The notes: a model not told the origin generated them from the sequence alone. Counted from the stretch's first letter, positions 35,413 to 45,976 are shown. The stretch: DNA of 64,000 nucleotides from Treponema denticola (GCF_024400535.1 NZ_CP038800.1:806001-870000), one strand, 5' to 3'. Program-made: numbers and translations.

Positions 35413-37221
35413 ATGTTTTTTAATCGTTATCTTTTAAAATTTATAAGAGGGTTTTACGGAAAAGCGGGGCTCATAAGCCTTATCCATCTTATCGATACGC
35501 TTTTGGAGTCCGTTATTATGATGTGCAGTGCGGTTTTTACCCACATGCTGCTTTATAAAAAAAGCGTTTTAATTTTTTCGCACATCAATCAAGTTTTTAT
35601 ATTGATAGGTGTTTGCCTTGTTCTTAAATTTATTTTGGCATCCCCCAAAACAAAAATATCCGAAAAACTTGGAGCCGGTATAAAGGATAATATACGCTCA
35701 TCCGTCATGCAAAAATTATTTGCTGCGGGGCCTGCCTATATGAACAAAAAAAGAACGGGTGATATGACTTCGATGGTAACCTTCCGTGTGGATGCGGTAA
35801 AAAACTATTACACGGCATACTTTCCCATTGCCGTTTCAACCTTGATAAATATTATATTGCTTTTATGCTTTATGTTCCGGCTGGATTGGGCAAGCGGATT
35901 AACGGCCTTGGTTGCTGCAGTGGGAATGATTTTTTGCCCCGTGCTGTTTGCACCGGTTATGAAAAAACACGGCCTCGAAGAATGGAAGCTGCATGACCGC
36001 TACTTATCGGAATGTATCGACAGCCTGCAAGGTGTTACGGCACTCAAGGCCTTTAATGCCAATGCCTTGCAGGTAAAAAAAATTGCAAAAGAAGGAGAAC
36101 ATTTCCGCAAGGCTACAATGGTTCACCTGCGCACCACCGTATGGCAAGGCGCCTTTATGCAAATGTTCGTTCTTTTAGGCGAAGCGCTTTCCGTTGCCGT
36201 TGCAGCCCTCCGTTTTTCTCAAGGAAAAACCGGAGCCCTTACCATTCTCTACATCCTCTATCTTTCGATGGCTTGTTTTTTCCCTATGTTTAAACTCATT
36301 ATAGCGTGGCATTTCGGTTTTGACGGCTTTGCAAGTTCTGAAACCATAGGGCAATTCCTCGAAGACCCGCTCGATTTTTCCCTGTATAAAGCCCCTCGTT
36401 TGGATAAAGCGGACTTTTACTCTTATAAAGAATTAAAAGAAAAAATAGAAAACGAAGCGCTTCCTTTTTGGGATGACACCGTGGATTCAAAATTTTCTAA
36501 AGATATCCGTTTTGAAAATGTTGATTTTGCTTATGATAAAAAAGAAATCTTACATGATATTTCTTTTACCGTTAAGCACGGCACAACGACCGCCCTCGTC
36601 GGCTCCTCAGGCAGCGGTAAGTCAACCATTGCAAAGCTTTTGGCAGGCTTTTATCTTCCTGCAAGGGGGAGTATTTTTATAGGGGATGAAAAATTAAACA
36701 AAGAAAATGTAGAGATTATTCAAAACCGAATTTCTGCCGTTTGGCAAAATCCTCATATATTTTTCGGTTCTATCGAAGACAATATAAGAACAGGCAAAAA
36801 AGATGCGTCAATCGCCGAAATTGAAAAGGCTGCGGAAGAGGTAAACCTTCATTCCCTTATTCTTTCATTGCCTAAGGGATATAAAACCTCCGTGGGGGAA
36901 CTTGGCACCCGTCTTTCGGGAGGAGAGCGGCAGCGTTTAACCATAGCCCGTGCAAGGTTAAGAGATGCTCCTATTTTAATATTTGATGAGGCGACTTCTT
37001 CATTAGATAGCAAAAATGAAAAAATCATATTGAATAATTTTGAGCAATTACGGAAAGGTAGAACTTCCCTCGTTATTGCGCACCGTTTATCGACAGCCCG
37101 TTCTGCCGATCAAATCATTTTAATAGATAATGGACGGATAAAAGCAAAGGGAACTCATGAAGAATTGGTACGGGATTCCGAATTGTACCGTACCATTATG
37201 GGTAGTCAATTAAAGGATTAA
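35413..37221 (+). CDS. exporter-fold ABC transporter, permease fused to ATPase (first of pair)
   Basis: The 602-residue protein joins a six-helix membrane domain to an ATPase with GSSGSGKST, LSGGERQRLTIARARL, LIFDEATSSLD and AHRLST. This half-transporter layout resembles YbtP/YbtQ-type or lipid-exporter proteins. It starts 15 bases after the importer ATPase gene and is followed by a second half-transporter gene 17 bases later, so a heterodimer is likely. Direction cannot be inferred: YbtPQ-type proteins import metal-chelates, most others export. Confidence 0.85.
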   Translation: MFFNRYLLKFIRGFYGKAGLISLIHLIDTLLESVIMMCSAVFTHMLLYKKSVLIFSHINQVFILIGVCLVLKFILASPKTKISEKLGAGIKDNIRSSVMQKLFAAGPAYMNKKRTGDMTSMVTFRVDAVKNYYTAYFPIAVSTLINIILLLCFMFRLDWASGLTALVAAVGMIFCPVLFAPVMKKHGLEEWKLHDRYLSECIDSLQGVTALKAFNANALQVKKIAKEGEHFRKATMVHLRTTVWQGAFMQMFVLLGEALSVAVAALRFSQGKTGALTILYILYLSMACFFPMFKLIIAWHFGFDGFASSETIGQFLEDPLDFSLYKAPRLDKADFYSYKELKEKIENEALPFWDDTVDSKFSKDIRFENVDFAYDKKEILHDISFTVKHGTTTALVGSSGSGKSTIAKLLAGFYLPARGSIFIGDEKLNKENVEIIQNRISAVWQNPHIFFGSIEDNIRTGKKDASIAEIEKAAEEVNLHSLILSLPKGYKTSVGELGTRLSGGERQRLTIARARLRDAPILIFDEATSSLDSKNEKIILNNFEQLRKGRTSLVIAHRLSTARSADQIILIDNGRIKAKGTHEELVRDSELYRTIMGSQLKD

Positions 37222-37237
37222 ATTGAAGGAGAAATAA

Positions 37238-38995
37238 ATGAATAAGAAAAAAAACAGAGCATATTATCTTTTTGTTTTAAGCCGGTATATACAAAATTAC
37301 CGCATAAAATTTTTCTTCGGCGCTATCATAAATATCGTATACAAGATAGTACCCGTTGCAATTGCCTTTTTGGTTTCGTACATGGTAGGCGCAGGAATTA
37401 CCGGCAGGGTATATGAGGTAAAAACTCTTTTTATTATTACAGTGGTAATAATTGTATTGGGAGGCATATTTCATTTTTTGGATATCTATGTTTTCCACGA
37501 TATAGCATATCAGGTGCTTGCGGATCTGCGGAATGAGGCATATAAGGTTATCGACAAAATTGCCCCCGGCGGTATGGAAGGAAAACAAAGCGGCGATATT
37601 GTAAATATTGTTATGCGGGATATAAATATGCTTGAAATGTTTTATGCGCATACCTTGGGACAAATGATAACCGCCCTTGTGGTTCCCCTGTCCGCCCTTA
37701 TTATTATGGGATATTTTTCCTTATATCTTTCCGCTGCAATGGTTCCGTTTATAATTGCCCTAATATGTATCCCTGTTGTCAACTCAAAAAAATCGAATAT
37801 GCAAGGTCAAGCCTTGGCTCAAGAAATGGGAAAGCTCAATGCTTCAATCGTAGACGGTGTGCAGGGCTTGCAGGATATTATTTCTTTCCGCAGGCAAAAA
37901 GAATATTTAAAAACAATATTCGGCATTAATGACTCTTATAATAAATTTTCTTTGGACTATGCAATACGGGCAGGCAAAGAAGTTCGGCTTGTAGACTTAA
38001 TTATAGGTCTTGCAAATCTGACTTCAAAAATAATTATTATATCTTTGGTCATTGCATCAAAAATAGAGGCTGTTTGGCTCTTGCCGCTTTTTATTATAAC
38101 GGGGCTTATATATGGACCCCTTTTGGAAGTAATGGCGGTTAGCAATAAATTCGGTATTATTTTTTCGTCGGCTGAAAGGATTTTTAATTTATTGCAAATG
38201 AAGGCTTCCGTAGAAGATTCGGGAAAGATACGGTATGAAGAAGTTAATACGAAAAATCTTGAAATACGGTTTGATAATGTTCATTTTAAATATCCGCACA
38301 CTTTTGAAGAAGAAAATAAGAGCGTATTAAGGGGTTTAAGTTTTGAATTGAAAAGCGGGGAAAGCCTCGCGTTGGTGGGCGCTTCGGGAGAAGGAAAATC
38401 TACGGCTGCAAAACTCTTACAGCGTTTTTGGGATATTGATGAGGGTAACATAACCATTAACGGAATTGATATTAAATCTTTTTCGTTGGAAACGCTGCGT
38501 AATTTAATTACGGTAGTTCCTCAGGATATTTATTTATTCAATAGAAGCATAAAAGAAAATATACGGCTTGCAAAACAAACCGCCTCCGATGCGGAATTGG
38601 AAGAAGCCCTTAGAAAGGCCCGGCTTGAGGATATCCGGCAGCGTTTTGAAAACGGATGGGACACAATCGTAGGAGAAAGGGCTGTGCGTCTTTCAGGCGG
38701 CGAGAAAAGCCGTATCGCCCTTGCCCAAGCCTTTTTAAAAGATTCCCCCATCCTCGTTTTAGATGAGGCTTCCGCCAACCTCGATTCCGAAAACGAAAGC
38801 AAAATAAATGAGGCTGTCAATAGTTTAAAAGAAGGCCGTGCAGTGTTAATAATTGCACACCGTCTTTCTACGATAAAATCCGCAGGCCGCATTCTGCTTT
38901 TACATGCGGGCCGCATCGAAGCGCAAGGCACCTTTGAAGAGCTTATGAGCGGTTCTCAGTATTTTCGGGAGCTGATAGGAAAAGAGTACGAGTAG
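37238..38995 (+). CDS. exporter-fold ABC transporter, permease fused to ATPase (second of pair)
   Basis: The 585-residue half-transporter has six predicted membrane helices followed by the ATPase motifs GASGEGKST, LSGGEKSRIALAQAF, LVLDEASANLD and AHRLST. It is the last gene of the transport operon. Together with the previous gene it forms a likely heterodimer. Its presence beside a nickel/peptide-type importer and an AraC regulator resembles siderophore or metallophore systems. Confidence 0.85.
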   Translation: MNKKKNRAYYLFVLSRYIQNYRIKFFFGAIINIVYKIVPVAIAFLVSYMVGAGITGRVYEVKTLFIITVVIIVLGGIFHFLDIYVFHDIAYQVLADLRNEAYKVIDKIAPGGMEGKQSGDIVNIVMRDINMLEMFYAHTLGQMITALVVPLSALIIMGYFSLYLSAAMVPFIIALICIPVVNSKKSNMQGQALAQEMGKLNASIVDGVQGLQDIISFRRQKEYLKTIFGINDSYNKFSLDYAIRAGKEVRLVDLIIGLANLTSKIIIISLVIASKIEAVWLLPLFIITGLIYGPLLEVMAVSNKFGIIFSSAERIFNLLQMKASVEDSGKIRYEEVNTKNLEIRFDNVHFKYPHTFEEENKSVLRGLSFELKSGESLALVGASGEGKSTAAKLLQRFWDIDEGNITINGIDIKSFSLETLRNLITVVPQDIYLFNRSIKENIRLAKQTASDAELEEALRKARLEDIRQRFENGWDTIVGERAVRLSGGEKSRIALAQAFLKDSPILVLDEASANLDSENESKINEAVNSLKEGRAVLIIAHRLSTIKSAGRILLLHAGRIEAQGTFEELMSGSQYFRELIGKEYE

Positions 38996-39156
38996 TTAAG
39001 AAATAATGCTATTGACTATGTTTTTAAAATTGAGTAAATTCTAAACTATACCTTAATTTACGGATATTGTGGTGTTTTGTAACTAAATACTAGAATCTGT
39101 CTTTAATGTAAGGCTGTTATAATGCCGAAAATAAGATAAATTCAGGAGTTATTTTT

Positions 39157-39387
39157 ATGAAGTGTAAATATTGCGGAAAAGATGTAAGGCCTGTAGGCCC
39201 TAACTTGGAAAGTGACGATAACGGATATAATTGTCCTGCAAGCGTATCAAAAAAACATTCTATTATACCGGATGGTTCGCATTGTATTCATTGCGGCCGT
39301 GAAACAAAAATTTTGGGAGACAGAGTTGTAACCAGCTACGGTATACGCTGTTCGGCTTCTCCTTCAGGAAGACATGCAATACAGTAA
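39157..39387 (+). CDS. small double zinc-ribbon-like protein
   Basis: The 76-residue protein has CKYCGK (Cys3, Cys6), NCPASVSKKHSI, CIHCGRE (CxxC) and CSASPSGRH, two repeats of a CxxC...C pattern about 40 residues apart. It is likely a zinc-binding fold of unknown role. A good AGGAG ribosome-binding site precedes ATG 39157. It is too short for a reliable family assignment. Confidence 0.65.
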   Translation: MKCKYCGKDVRPVGPNLESDDNGYNCPASVSKKHSIIPDGSHCIHCGRETKILGDRVVTSYGIRCSASPSGRHAIQ

Positions 39388-39752
39388 GCTTAAAGAATAA
39401 ATGCTTACAAAATCGGCATAATCGGATAAGATAAAGAGGCTCGTGTTTGGAGCTTCACGAGCTCCCGTTATAATAGCAGCAAGATAGACTTTCCCATTCG
39501 CTATATATTCTCTTGTAATTATTTATCTTTCGGACTGTATTTATAGCCTGATGATTCAAATAAATTGACTGTCGTGCGGCTTGTTAAGCTGTATAAAAAA
39601 TAGACCTATTATTTCTAGACGGAAATTTAGGTATTTCTGCAAGAATGTTTCTTTCACTTGATATTTTAGAAAATATCCATTATATTTATTATAACTAATC
39701 TGTGTAAAATTAATCTGTGTGAATTAACCTTAAAATATGGAGATATAAAGAA
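39388..39752. other. 365-base gap without a convincing gene
   Basis: The gap before the repeat/FGE lipoprotein gene is AT-rich. A direct repeat TAATCTGTGT (39696-39705 and 39711-39720) lies about 33 bases before the start codon. On the minus strand an open frame of about 50 codons (EYIANGKVYLAAIITGAREA) lies around 39370-39530, but it has no ribosome-binding site and overlaps the upstream gene. Confidence 0.4.
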
Positions 39753-42326
39753 ATGAAAAAAATATTATTGATTACAACAGCTGTTATAATGTTTACGGCA
39801 TTTTTTGCAGGCTGCAAAAATCCTGCAGAGCATGCTGCTCCTGCGAAAATAACTATAACCGTTGCGGGAGATATTCATGTTAGCCTCAAACCAGAGTACT
39901 CGTTTGAAGTTGAAAAGGGCAAGACCTGGCGCCAGCTGAAAGCTCAGGCTGAAGGCAAAATTGGTAAATGTGAAGAAAATTACGAACCCGATAAATGGAC
40001 TCTTACCAATGCCTCCGGTCAGAATTTAACCGATGATTATATTTTTAATAAAAATGTAACGGTTTTTCTTGTAACAAAACAGACCATAACGCCTCCAAAA
40101 CCGAAAATTGTGATAACCGTTGCAGGAGATGAACACGTTACGCTTAAAGCCGAGCATACTTTTGAAGTAGTTCCCGGTACAAAATGGGATGAGATTAAAC
40201 TGTTAGCAAACGGCAAGATAAATTATACCGGCGGCTATAAAAATAAAACATGGAAATTGAACAATGCTTCCGGTACGGTTATTCTTGACGGTCATCAATT
40301 CAATGAAAACACAACTGTTTATGCCGAATCACAGCTGATTACGGCTCCGCATCCCGCACAAGTAACGATAACCGTTGCGGGGGATTCACATATTATTCAT
40401 AAAGAAACAAATCATACATTCAACGTAAACAAAGATGAAACATGGGCTCATGCAAAAGCGCTTGCCGCCAATAAAATAAAATACGCTGACGGTTATGAAA
40501 ACGATACATGGAAATTGACCGATGAATTGGGACAGGATATACCTGATAATCATCAGTTTAATGCGGACACAACCGTTTATGCCGTGTCGAAAAAGAAAAC
40601 AATAACCATCACCATTGCGGGGGACAGTCACACCTACATAGCAACAGCAGACGATCGGAATAAATTAAAAAGAGATTACGGTGTCACATGGTCGGAAATA
40701 AGGGGCACCGCCGATAATCTGATAACAGGTTCCGATGCAAATTATACCTTTTCCGCATGGAAACTTAACAGCGGCGGAACCGGTGCGGAAATAGAGCCTA
40801 CGCATGCATTTACCGCCGACACTACCGTGTATGCCATCTCAAAACGGACACATGTTATACTGACTATTAAAGGCGATACCAATATTATTGTGCCGAATCC
40901 GAATACACATAGAGTTCTCTACGATTCAAAATGGGAAGATAACAAAGCCGCCGTTGTAGCTTTGCTCGGTTATAAACCAGGTTATAAACTGAAAGGCTGG
41001 AAGCTGAATAATGCAGGCGGGCACAATCTTAGAGATTCACAAAAATTCAGAGAAGATACGGTGATATATGCCGTTTCCAAGCCCGATAAGGTAAAAATAA
41101 CCGTAAAAGGCGATGAACATATTCAGGTTAAACCTGCTCCAGCCAATGAATTCCTTGCCGATGACGGTGTAAAATGGGAAACGATAGAGGCTGAGGCGAT
41201 AAGTAAAATAACCGGTTATGATCCGCGCTATAGGCTTTCACGCTGGGCAATAGACAACGCTGATGGGAGCGGTATATACGATGATACGATCTTTGAGAAA
41301 GATACAATTGTATATGCGGTTAGCGAAGAATTGCCGCCCGCTCCCGCTTCCGAAGGGGTAAAGGTGGACAGGGCAACTATCACGGGCAAAAATCCGTCCT
41401 GTCCGTTGCCTGCAGGTGCCGATGCTTCATGGAATGGTGTTTTCCCTGCAGGCCGCGATGTTATCCTAAGCAGCTATTTCATAGGTAAAAACGAAGTTAC
41501 CGTAGAAACATGGAATGCCGTATATGAATGGGCAAAAGACAACTGGTATAAATTTGAATTTGACGAAGACTGGTATGAAGAAAATCCTCCTGCCTCTGTA
41601 CAACATCCTATAACAAAGGTGAGCTGGCGCGACTGCATCGTGTGGTGCAATGCCTATACCGAACTGACATACGGGACTACCGAACACTGTGTATACCGAG
41701 AAAGTTCGGCTTCAGGTGCGAAAGCTCTGAAAGATGCATATGACGCGGATAATGTCCATTTTGACCAATCTAAAAAAGGCTTCCGTTTACCGACCGAAGC
41801 CGAATGGGAATACGCCGCCCGTTATCAGGGTACCGATAGTACAAATGCCGAATCCTACAGTGGTGTTTATCTGACCAAAGTGAATTCTGCAAGCGGAGCG
41901 ACAAAGTCTATCGGTTTTGAAGGTATGGCTGGGTCTCCAAACTTTACTGGCTTATGTACTGAAACGGCACGGGTTGCGGTTTTTAACAAGTATTACGACG
42001 GTTCGGCTTTTGTAGCACAGTCCCCGGCCGTAACCGGTTTAGCTGCTGTCAAAAGCAGGGCAGCGAACAAACTTGGGCTTTTCGATATGAGCGGTAATGC
42101 TTCCGAATGGTGCTGGGATAGGTATTCTACAACACTATCTTCCGGTTCGGTAACAGATCCGATCGGCTCCTTATCATCCGCCGATACTGAACGCGTTTTG
42201 CGCGGCGGCAACTGGTCTGAAAATACGAATGATGCCGTCTACGGCTGCATGACCGGTAAACGGGATAGCGATAGTTCTCATAATAGTTACGATGTCGTAG
42301 GCTTCCGCTTAGTGTGGAAAGAATAG
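39753..42326 (+). CDS. lipoprotein with six repeats and a formylglycine-generating-enzyme (C-type-lectin-like) C-terminus
   Basis: The 857-residue protein has a lipoprotein signal ending FFAGCKN. Six repeats of about 80 residues follow, each starting like ITVAGDxH and ending TVYAVSK. Residues from about 540 form an FGE-sulfatase fold (KNEVTVETWNAVYEW, GFRLPTEAEWEYAARY, LFDMSGNASEWCWD, VLRGGNW, VVGFRLVW). In T. denticola this fold carries the variable region of diversity-generating retroelement targets. The sequence between GGNW and GFRLV contains 11 consecutive NNY codons. No reverse transcriptase is in the window. The start has GGAG upstream. Confidence 0.8.
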   Translation: MKKILLITTAVIMFTAFFAGCKNPAEHAAPAKITITVAGDIHVSLKPEYSFEVEKGKTWRQLKAQAEGKIGKCEENYEPDKWTLTNASGQNLTDDYIFNKNVTVFLVTKQTITPPKPKIVITVAGDEHVTLKAEHTFEVVPGTKWDEIKLLANGKINYTGGYKNKTWKLNNASGTVILDGHQFNENTTVYAESQLITAPHPAQVTITVAGDSHIIHKETNHTFNVNKDETWAHAKALAANKIKYADGYENDTWKLTDELGQDIPDNHQFNADTTVYAVSKKKTITITIAGDSHTYIATADDRNKLKRDYGVTWSEIRGTADNLITGSDANYTFSAWKLNSGGTGAEIEPTHAFTADTTVYAISKRTHVILTIKGDTNIIVPNPNTHRVLYDSKWEDNKAAVVALLGYKPGYKLKGWKLNNAGGHNLRDSQKFREDTVIYAVSKPDKVKITVKGDEHIQVKPAPANEFLADDGVKWETIEAEAISKITGYDPRYRLSRWAIDNADGSGIYDDTIFEKDTIVYAVSEELPPAPASEGVKVDRATITGKNPSCPLPAGADASWNGVFPAGRDVILSSYFIGKNEVTVETWNAVYEWAKDNWYKFEFDEDWYEENPPASVQHPITKVSWRDCIVWCNAYTELTYGTTEHCVYRESSASGAKALKDAYDADNVHFDQSKKGFRLPTEAEWEYAARYQGTDSTNAESYSGVYLTKVNSASGATKSIGFEGMAGSPNFTGLCTETARVAVFNKYYDGSAFVAQSPAVTGLAAVKSRAANKLGLFDMSGNASEWCWDRYSTTLSSGSVTDPIGSLSSADTERVLRGGNWSENTNDAVYGCMTGKRDSDSSHNSYDVVGFRLVWKE

Positions 42327-42342
42327 AGAACGTTTATTGAAT

Positions 42343-42384
42343 AAATGCCGATTAAACTGTTTTCCGGTTTAATCGGCATTTTTT
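42343..42384 (+). terminator. intrinsic terminator between the FGE lipoprotein and MCP genes
   Basis: AAATGCCGATTAAAC (42343-42357) and GTTTAATCGGCATTT (42367-42381) form a perfect 15-bp stem with a 9-base loop, followed by T residues to 42384. It lies 16 bases after the lipoprotein stop. The minus-strand side also has a T tract (AAAT end), so it may serve both convergent genes. Confidence 0.85.
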
Positions 42385-42391
42385 GCTGTTG

Positions 42392-44518
42392 TTATTCGGT
42401 TTTGAATTTGCCTACTTCTACGACAAGTCCGTCAATACTTTGTTTATTTTTTACGGCAATATCAAGGGATTCCTTTGTAGCTTCATTTATTAAATCGACT
42501 TGTGATGAAATCTTATTCATATTTTCCCGCAGAGCTTCGGTTAGATTGCCGAGCCTGTCCGTTTCGGCAATAATTTTTTCGCTGCCTAAGAGCATTTCGC
42601 CTGAGCTTTGTTTTACACCGCTTGTCATACCGCTGATATCCTTAATCATTTCCCAAATCGCTTTTCCGTTTTGTTCTTGCTCTTCCATAGCGTGAACGAC
42701 GCTTTCAATCGAATCGGTTACATCAGTTGAATACTCGGAAATAAAATTGAATTTTTCAACTGCACTTGATGCGGAATTTGCAAGCATTTCAATTTCACCG
42801 ATTAAATTTTTAAGTGTTACGGAAATTTTCTTTCCTTGAACGCTTGACTCTTCAGCGAGTTTTCTGATTTCGGAAGCAACTACCGCAAAGCCTTTTCCCG
42901 TTTCACCGGCATGAGCGGCCTCGATTGCCGCATTCATCGCAAGCAGGTTTGTTTGACTGGCAATATTTTGTATAACCGATCCTGTTTCAATCAAGCCGCC
43001 TGAAGCTTCTGCAATTCGTTGAGAGATTTCATTTGCTTTTATCAGCGTTGCACGCCCGTTGTCGGTGGCCGAAGAAAGATTCATAATCGCTTCGCGAGTT
43101 TCTTTTACGCTTCCTCCAACAGTGCCGATACTGAGCGTCATCTTGTCAAATGATTCAAAAGATTGTTCAACGATTGATGCCTGCCGTACAATACTTTCGT
43201 TCAGCTCTTTTAAAGTCATAATTATCCTATTTATTGAAGAGTCGGTTTCGGCAATACTTTTTTCCTGTTCGGTAAAACTTGTTTGCAAACCGTCAATGCC
43301 TCCGGTAATTTCGCCGACAAATTCGCTTACCGAAAGCATATTACTTTCAAGATCCGAACCGACCTCTTTCATTTCTTTAGAATCGGAGCCGACTTTTTGA
43401 ATTGAGTTTTTTAATTTTAAAATAGTTTCATTAAAATACGAAGACAAAACGCTTGTCTCATCGCCGCCGTCCGTAGGCAGTTTAATTGTCAAATCGCCTT
43501 CTCCCTGCGAAATGTTTTTAAGAGCGAGAGTTATTCTGTTAATCGGTTTTACAATTCTATATGCAACAAAAAAACCTACGGCAACTGCCGTTATTAAACC
43601 GGCTAATGCAATTATAATAAAAATGCGTATTAAATTTAAAACGTTTTCCGAAATAAATTCCGATGAAGGTGCGGTAAGCAGCAGTGTCCATCCGGAATAC
43701 CTCATAGGAGCCGCTGCAGAAATATACTGCACTCCGCCTATATTTGAAACATTAACCGATGTGCTTTCGGAAGCAAGAGCTTTTTTAAAAAAAACGCTAA
43801 AACCGCTTTTTTCGTCTCCTGCAATTTCGGTAAAAATACTTTTGTATAAAATTTCCGGCCGGCGGTTTCCGATTATGATACCATCCGGGCTTATAAGGTA
43901 AGCACTTCCCGTTTCACCGACAATAATATCGCATATTAAATTGGAAAGTGAATCGCTTAAAATATAAGAACTTATAACACCCACTATTTTTCCCTGCAAG
44001 TCACGCATCGGAATTGCTGCTATGGAAATATATTTATTTTCTTCAGCGGACATCTTAGGTTCGGTAATTACATATTTGCCTTTTAGTGCTTTTTTAAACC
44101 ATTCAGTGCCGGAAACATCTTCAACCTTGTTATCGGTGCGGTATAAAAGACCGTCGGCTCCGCTGATGCCGAAATGAATCCATCCGTATAATTTTTGCAT
44201 TTGTATTTCATTTTTAAAAAGTTTGATTTTTTCTTTATAGGAAACATCATCTTCCTGCATTATGGGTGTATTTGAAAAAGCTTCAAGTTTTCCGAAAATA
44301 GAAGATGCCCGCTCATTTAAAATTTTTGAAGAACTTGAAACCAATTCCTCTAAAAAATATTCGGTGTTACGCATCAAAAAATATGAAGCAAGGTTTATCG
44401 AAACGATACATAAGACGGTTAAAATCGAAACGGAAAAAAGAGCAAAGGCCACTATCATTTTATTTTTTATAGAAAACAATTTTAGTTTCTTGTCTGTAGA
44501 TACGGTTTTATTTTTCAT
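42392..44518 (-). CDS. methyl-accepting chemotaxis protein
   Basis: The 708-residue receptor has an N-terminal membrane helix (about 20-42), a periplasmic dCACHE-type sensor (motifs [17 protein letters not shown]), a second membrane helix (about 295-320), a HAMP domain ([12 protein letters not shown]), and a long signalling coiled coil with the hairpin tip [20 protein letters not shown]. It signals through CheA. The sugar-type binding protein gene is directly upstream in the same direction, suggesting a shared ligand. The ligand is not identifiable. Confidence 0.92.
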   Translation of the reverse strand: MKNKTVSTDKKLKLFSIKNKMIVAFALFSVSILTVLCIVSINLASYFLMRNTEYFLEELVSSSSKILNERASSIFGKLEAFSNTPIMQEDDVSYKEKIKLFKNEIQMQKLYGWIHFGISGADGLLYRTDNKVEDVSGTEWFKKALKGKYVITEPKMSAEENKYISIAAIPMRDLQGKIVGVISSYILSDSLSNLICDIIVGETGSAYLISPDGIIIGNRRPEILYKSIFTEIAGDEKSGFSVFFKKALASESTSVNVSNIGGVQYISAAAPMRYSGWTLLLTAPSSEFISENVLNLIRIFIIIALAGLITAVAVGFFVAYRIVKPINRITLALKNISQGEGDLTIKLPTDGGDETSVLSSYFNETILKLKNSIQKVGSDSKEMKEVGSDLESNMLSVSEFVGEITGGIDGLQTSFTEQEKSIAETDSSINRIIMTLKELNESIVRQASIVEQSFESFDKMTLSIGTVGGSVKETREAIMNLSSATDNGRATLIKANEISQRIAEASGGLIETGSVIQNIASQTNLLAMNAAIEAAHAGETGKGFAVVASEIRKLAEESSVQGKKISVTLKNLIGEIEMLANSASSAVEKFNFISEYSTDVTDSIESVVHAMEEQEQNGKAIWEMIKDISGMTSGVKQSSGEMLLGSEKIIAETDRLGNLTEALRENMNKISSQVDLINEATKESLDIAVKNKQSIDGLVVEVGKFKTE

Positions 44519-44542
44519 TCTATCTCCATGATTAAATGTATT

Positions 44543-45862
44543 CTAGTTTTTTAATGTATTGTCGGAATTGCGTACAAAATTATTCAATACATCTTGAATG
44601 TTTTTTCCTGAAGCGGCTTCTTTTAAGGCTGTATTCCAATATGCACGCATTTTTGAAAAACCGGTTATGTTATTATAATATTGTCCGAAAAAGCGCTGTA
44701 AAACGGAATTATACAGTATTTCATCATCATTTATTTCAAGCTCTATTTTTGAGCTTGCAGGAAAACCTCCGGCTGCCGCTACCAAGCGCGGTGCCCACAC
44801 TTTGTCTACAGCCGCAAAATGTAAGAATTTTTTAGCGGCTTTTACTTTATCGGGATTTCCGTTTTTAAAAATACAGGCACCGCCTGCAAGAAATTCCAAA
44901 GAAGGAGAGCCTGTATCATTCGGAAACGGCATATAAATCGGTGTAAAATTTTTTCCTTTATAACTGCGTTTTCCATTATTCATTTTATTTAGTTGAGGCG
45001 AATATAAAATTGTGTGTGCTGCATCGGATTCTACAAACATTTTAATGGCATCGTTTGATGTCAGCTCCGCTCCGTCGGCAAGAAGCCCCTGTTTTATAGC
45101 CGATATTGTCCATTCAAGATTTTTTACGGCATTCGGGGAATTATAAATATATTTTGAATAATCGCCGTTTAAAAGGTTTGCATCCCCGTAAAGGTTTACT
45201 AAAAATGCGCGGGTACCTTGGTCGCCGCCTTGAGTTTTATAATAAAAAACGCCGGGAGTTTTTCCGCTCGGCAGTTTTGCCTTCAAAGCTTTAAGGAGTG
45301 TTTCATACTCGGCTACAGTCCAGCTGCGGTCGCGGCGTTTGTACGGCAGTAAATCTATAAGATTTAAATCTTCAAGCATTTCTTTATTAAACGCCATAGC
45401 AAACGGAACTTGGTGCATAGGATACATATATGTCCGCCTGTCTTTTCCCGCAGAAACAGCCAAGAGTCCGGCTGTTATGTAGGGCTTTTCGGTTGCAAGA
45501 ACATCGTCCAAAGGCTCAAGCAAATTATTATCCGCCCATACGATAATGCGCCCGGGCGCATCATAAATAATATCGGGAGGGTTTCCCGCTTCAATAGATT
45601 TTTCAATTAAAGCAGGTCCGTCGGTAAAGTCGATAAGAGTGAAATTTATTTTTATGGAAGGATTTTCTTTTTGAAAGGCCTCGATAAGACTTTTTTCAAA
45701 GCTGCCGTCTGTGCCCTTTTCCGAAGAAAAATTAGGAAATGACCAAAATTCAATTTCCGTAGCGGCATTTTTGGAATTTTTACCGGAACAGCCGATAAAA
45801 AACAATGCAATTAAAAGCAGAATTACCGTTTTTTTTAAACCGTAAAGAAAAGAGCTTTTCAT
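44543..45862 (-). CDS. family-1 extracellular solute-binding lipoprotein (sugar type)
   Basis: The 439-residue lipoprotein has a signal ending LLIALFFIGCSGK. The mature part follows the carbohydrate-binding SBP_bac_1 pattern: IEFWSFPNF near the start, NPPDIIYDA-like GNPPDIIYDAPG, and AFNKEMLEDL. No permease genes are adjacent. Lying next to an MCP it could serve chemosensing as well as transport. It starts with ATG 45862; a possible AGGA is upstream. Confidence 0.85.
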   Translation of the reverse strand: MKSSFLYGLKKTVILLLIALFFIGCSGKNSKNAATEIEFWSFPNFSSEKGTDGSFEKSLIEAFQKENPSIKINFTLIDFTDGPALIEKSIEAGNPPDIIYDAPGRIIVWADNNLLEPLDDVLATEKPYITAGLLAVSAGKDRRTYMYPMHQVPFAMAFNKEMLEDLNLIDLLPYKRRDRSWTVAEYETLLKALKAKLPSGKTPGVFYYKTQGGDQGTRAFLVNLYGDANLLNGDYSKYIYNSPNAVKNLEWTISAIKQGLLADGAELTSNDAIKMFVESDAAHTILYSPQLNKMNNGKRSYKGKNFTPIYMPFPNDTGSPSLEFLAGGACIFKNGNPDKVKAAKKFLHFAAVDKVWAPRLVAAAGGFPASSKIELEINDDEILYNSVLQRFFGQYYNNITGFSKMRAYWNTALKEAASGKNIQDVLNNFVRNSDNTLKN

Positions 45863-45976
45863 AATATTTTTCCTTTATTGAGATCAAAATTGATCATCAA
45901 ATCTTTATCAAAAGGCCGGCATTTTCACACGCTTTAACAAATAGTAGAAAAACGCTGTCCTTCATGCAGAAATAAA

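Noticed and set aside
35413-38995. Multidrug resistance exporter assignment for the two half-transporters
   Set aside because: The exporter fold alone does not prove export; context with an importer makes a chelate-type role at least as likely.
42392-44518. Diversity-generating reverse transcriptase near the FGE lipoprotein
   Set aside because: The neighbouring genes are a chemoreceptor and a binding protein; no reverse-transcriptase motif is present anywhere in the window.
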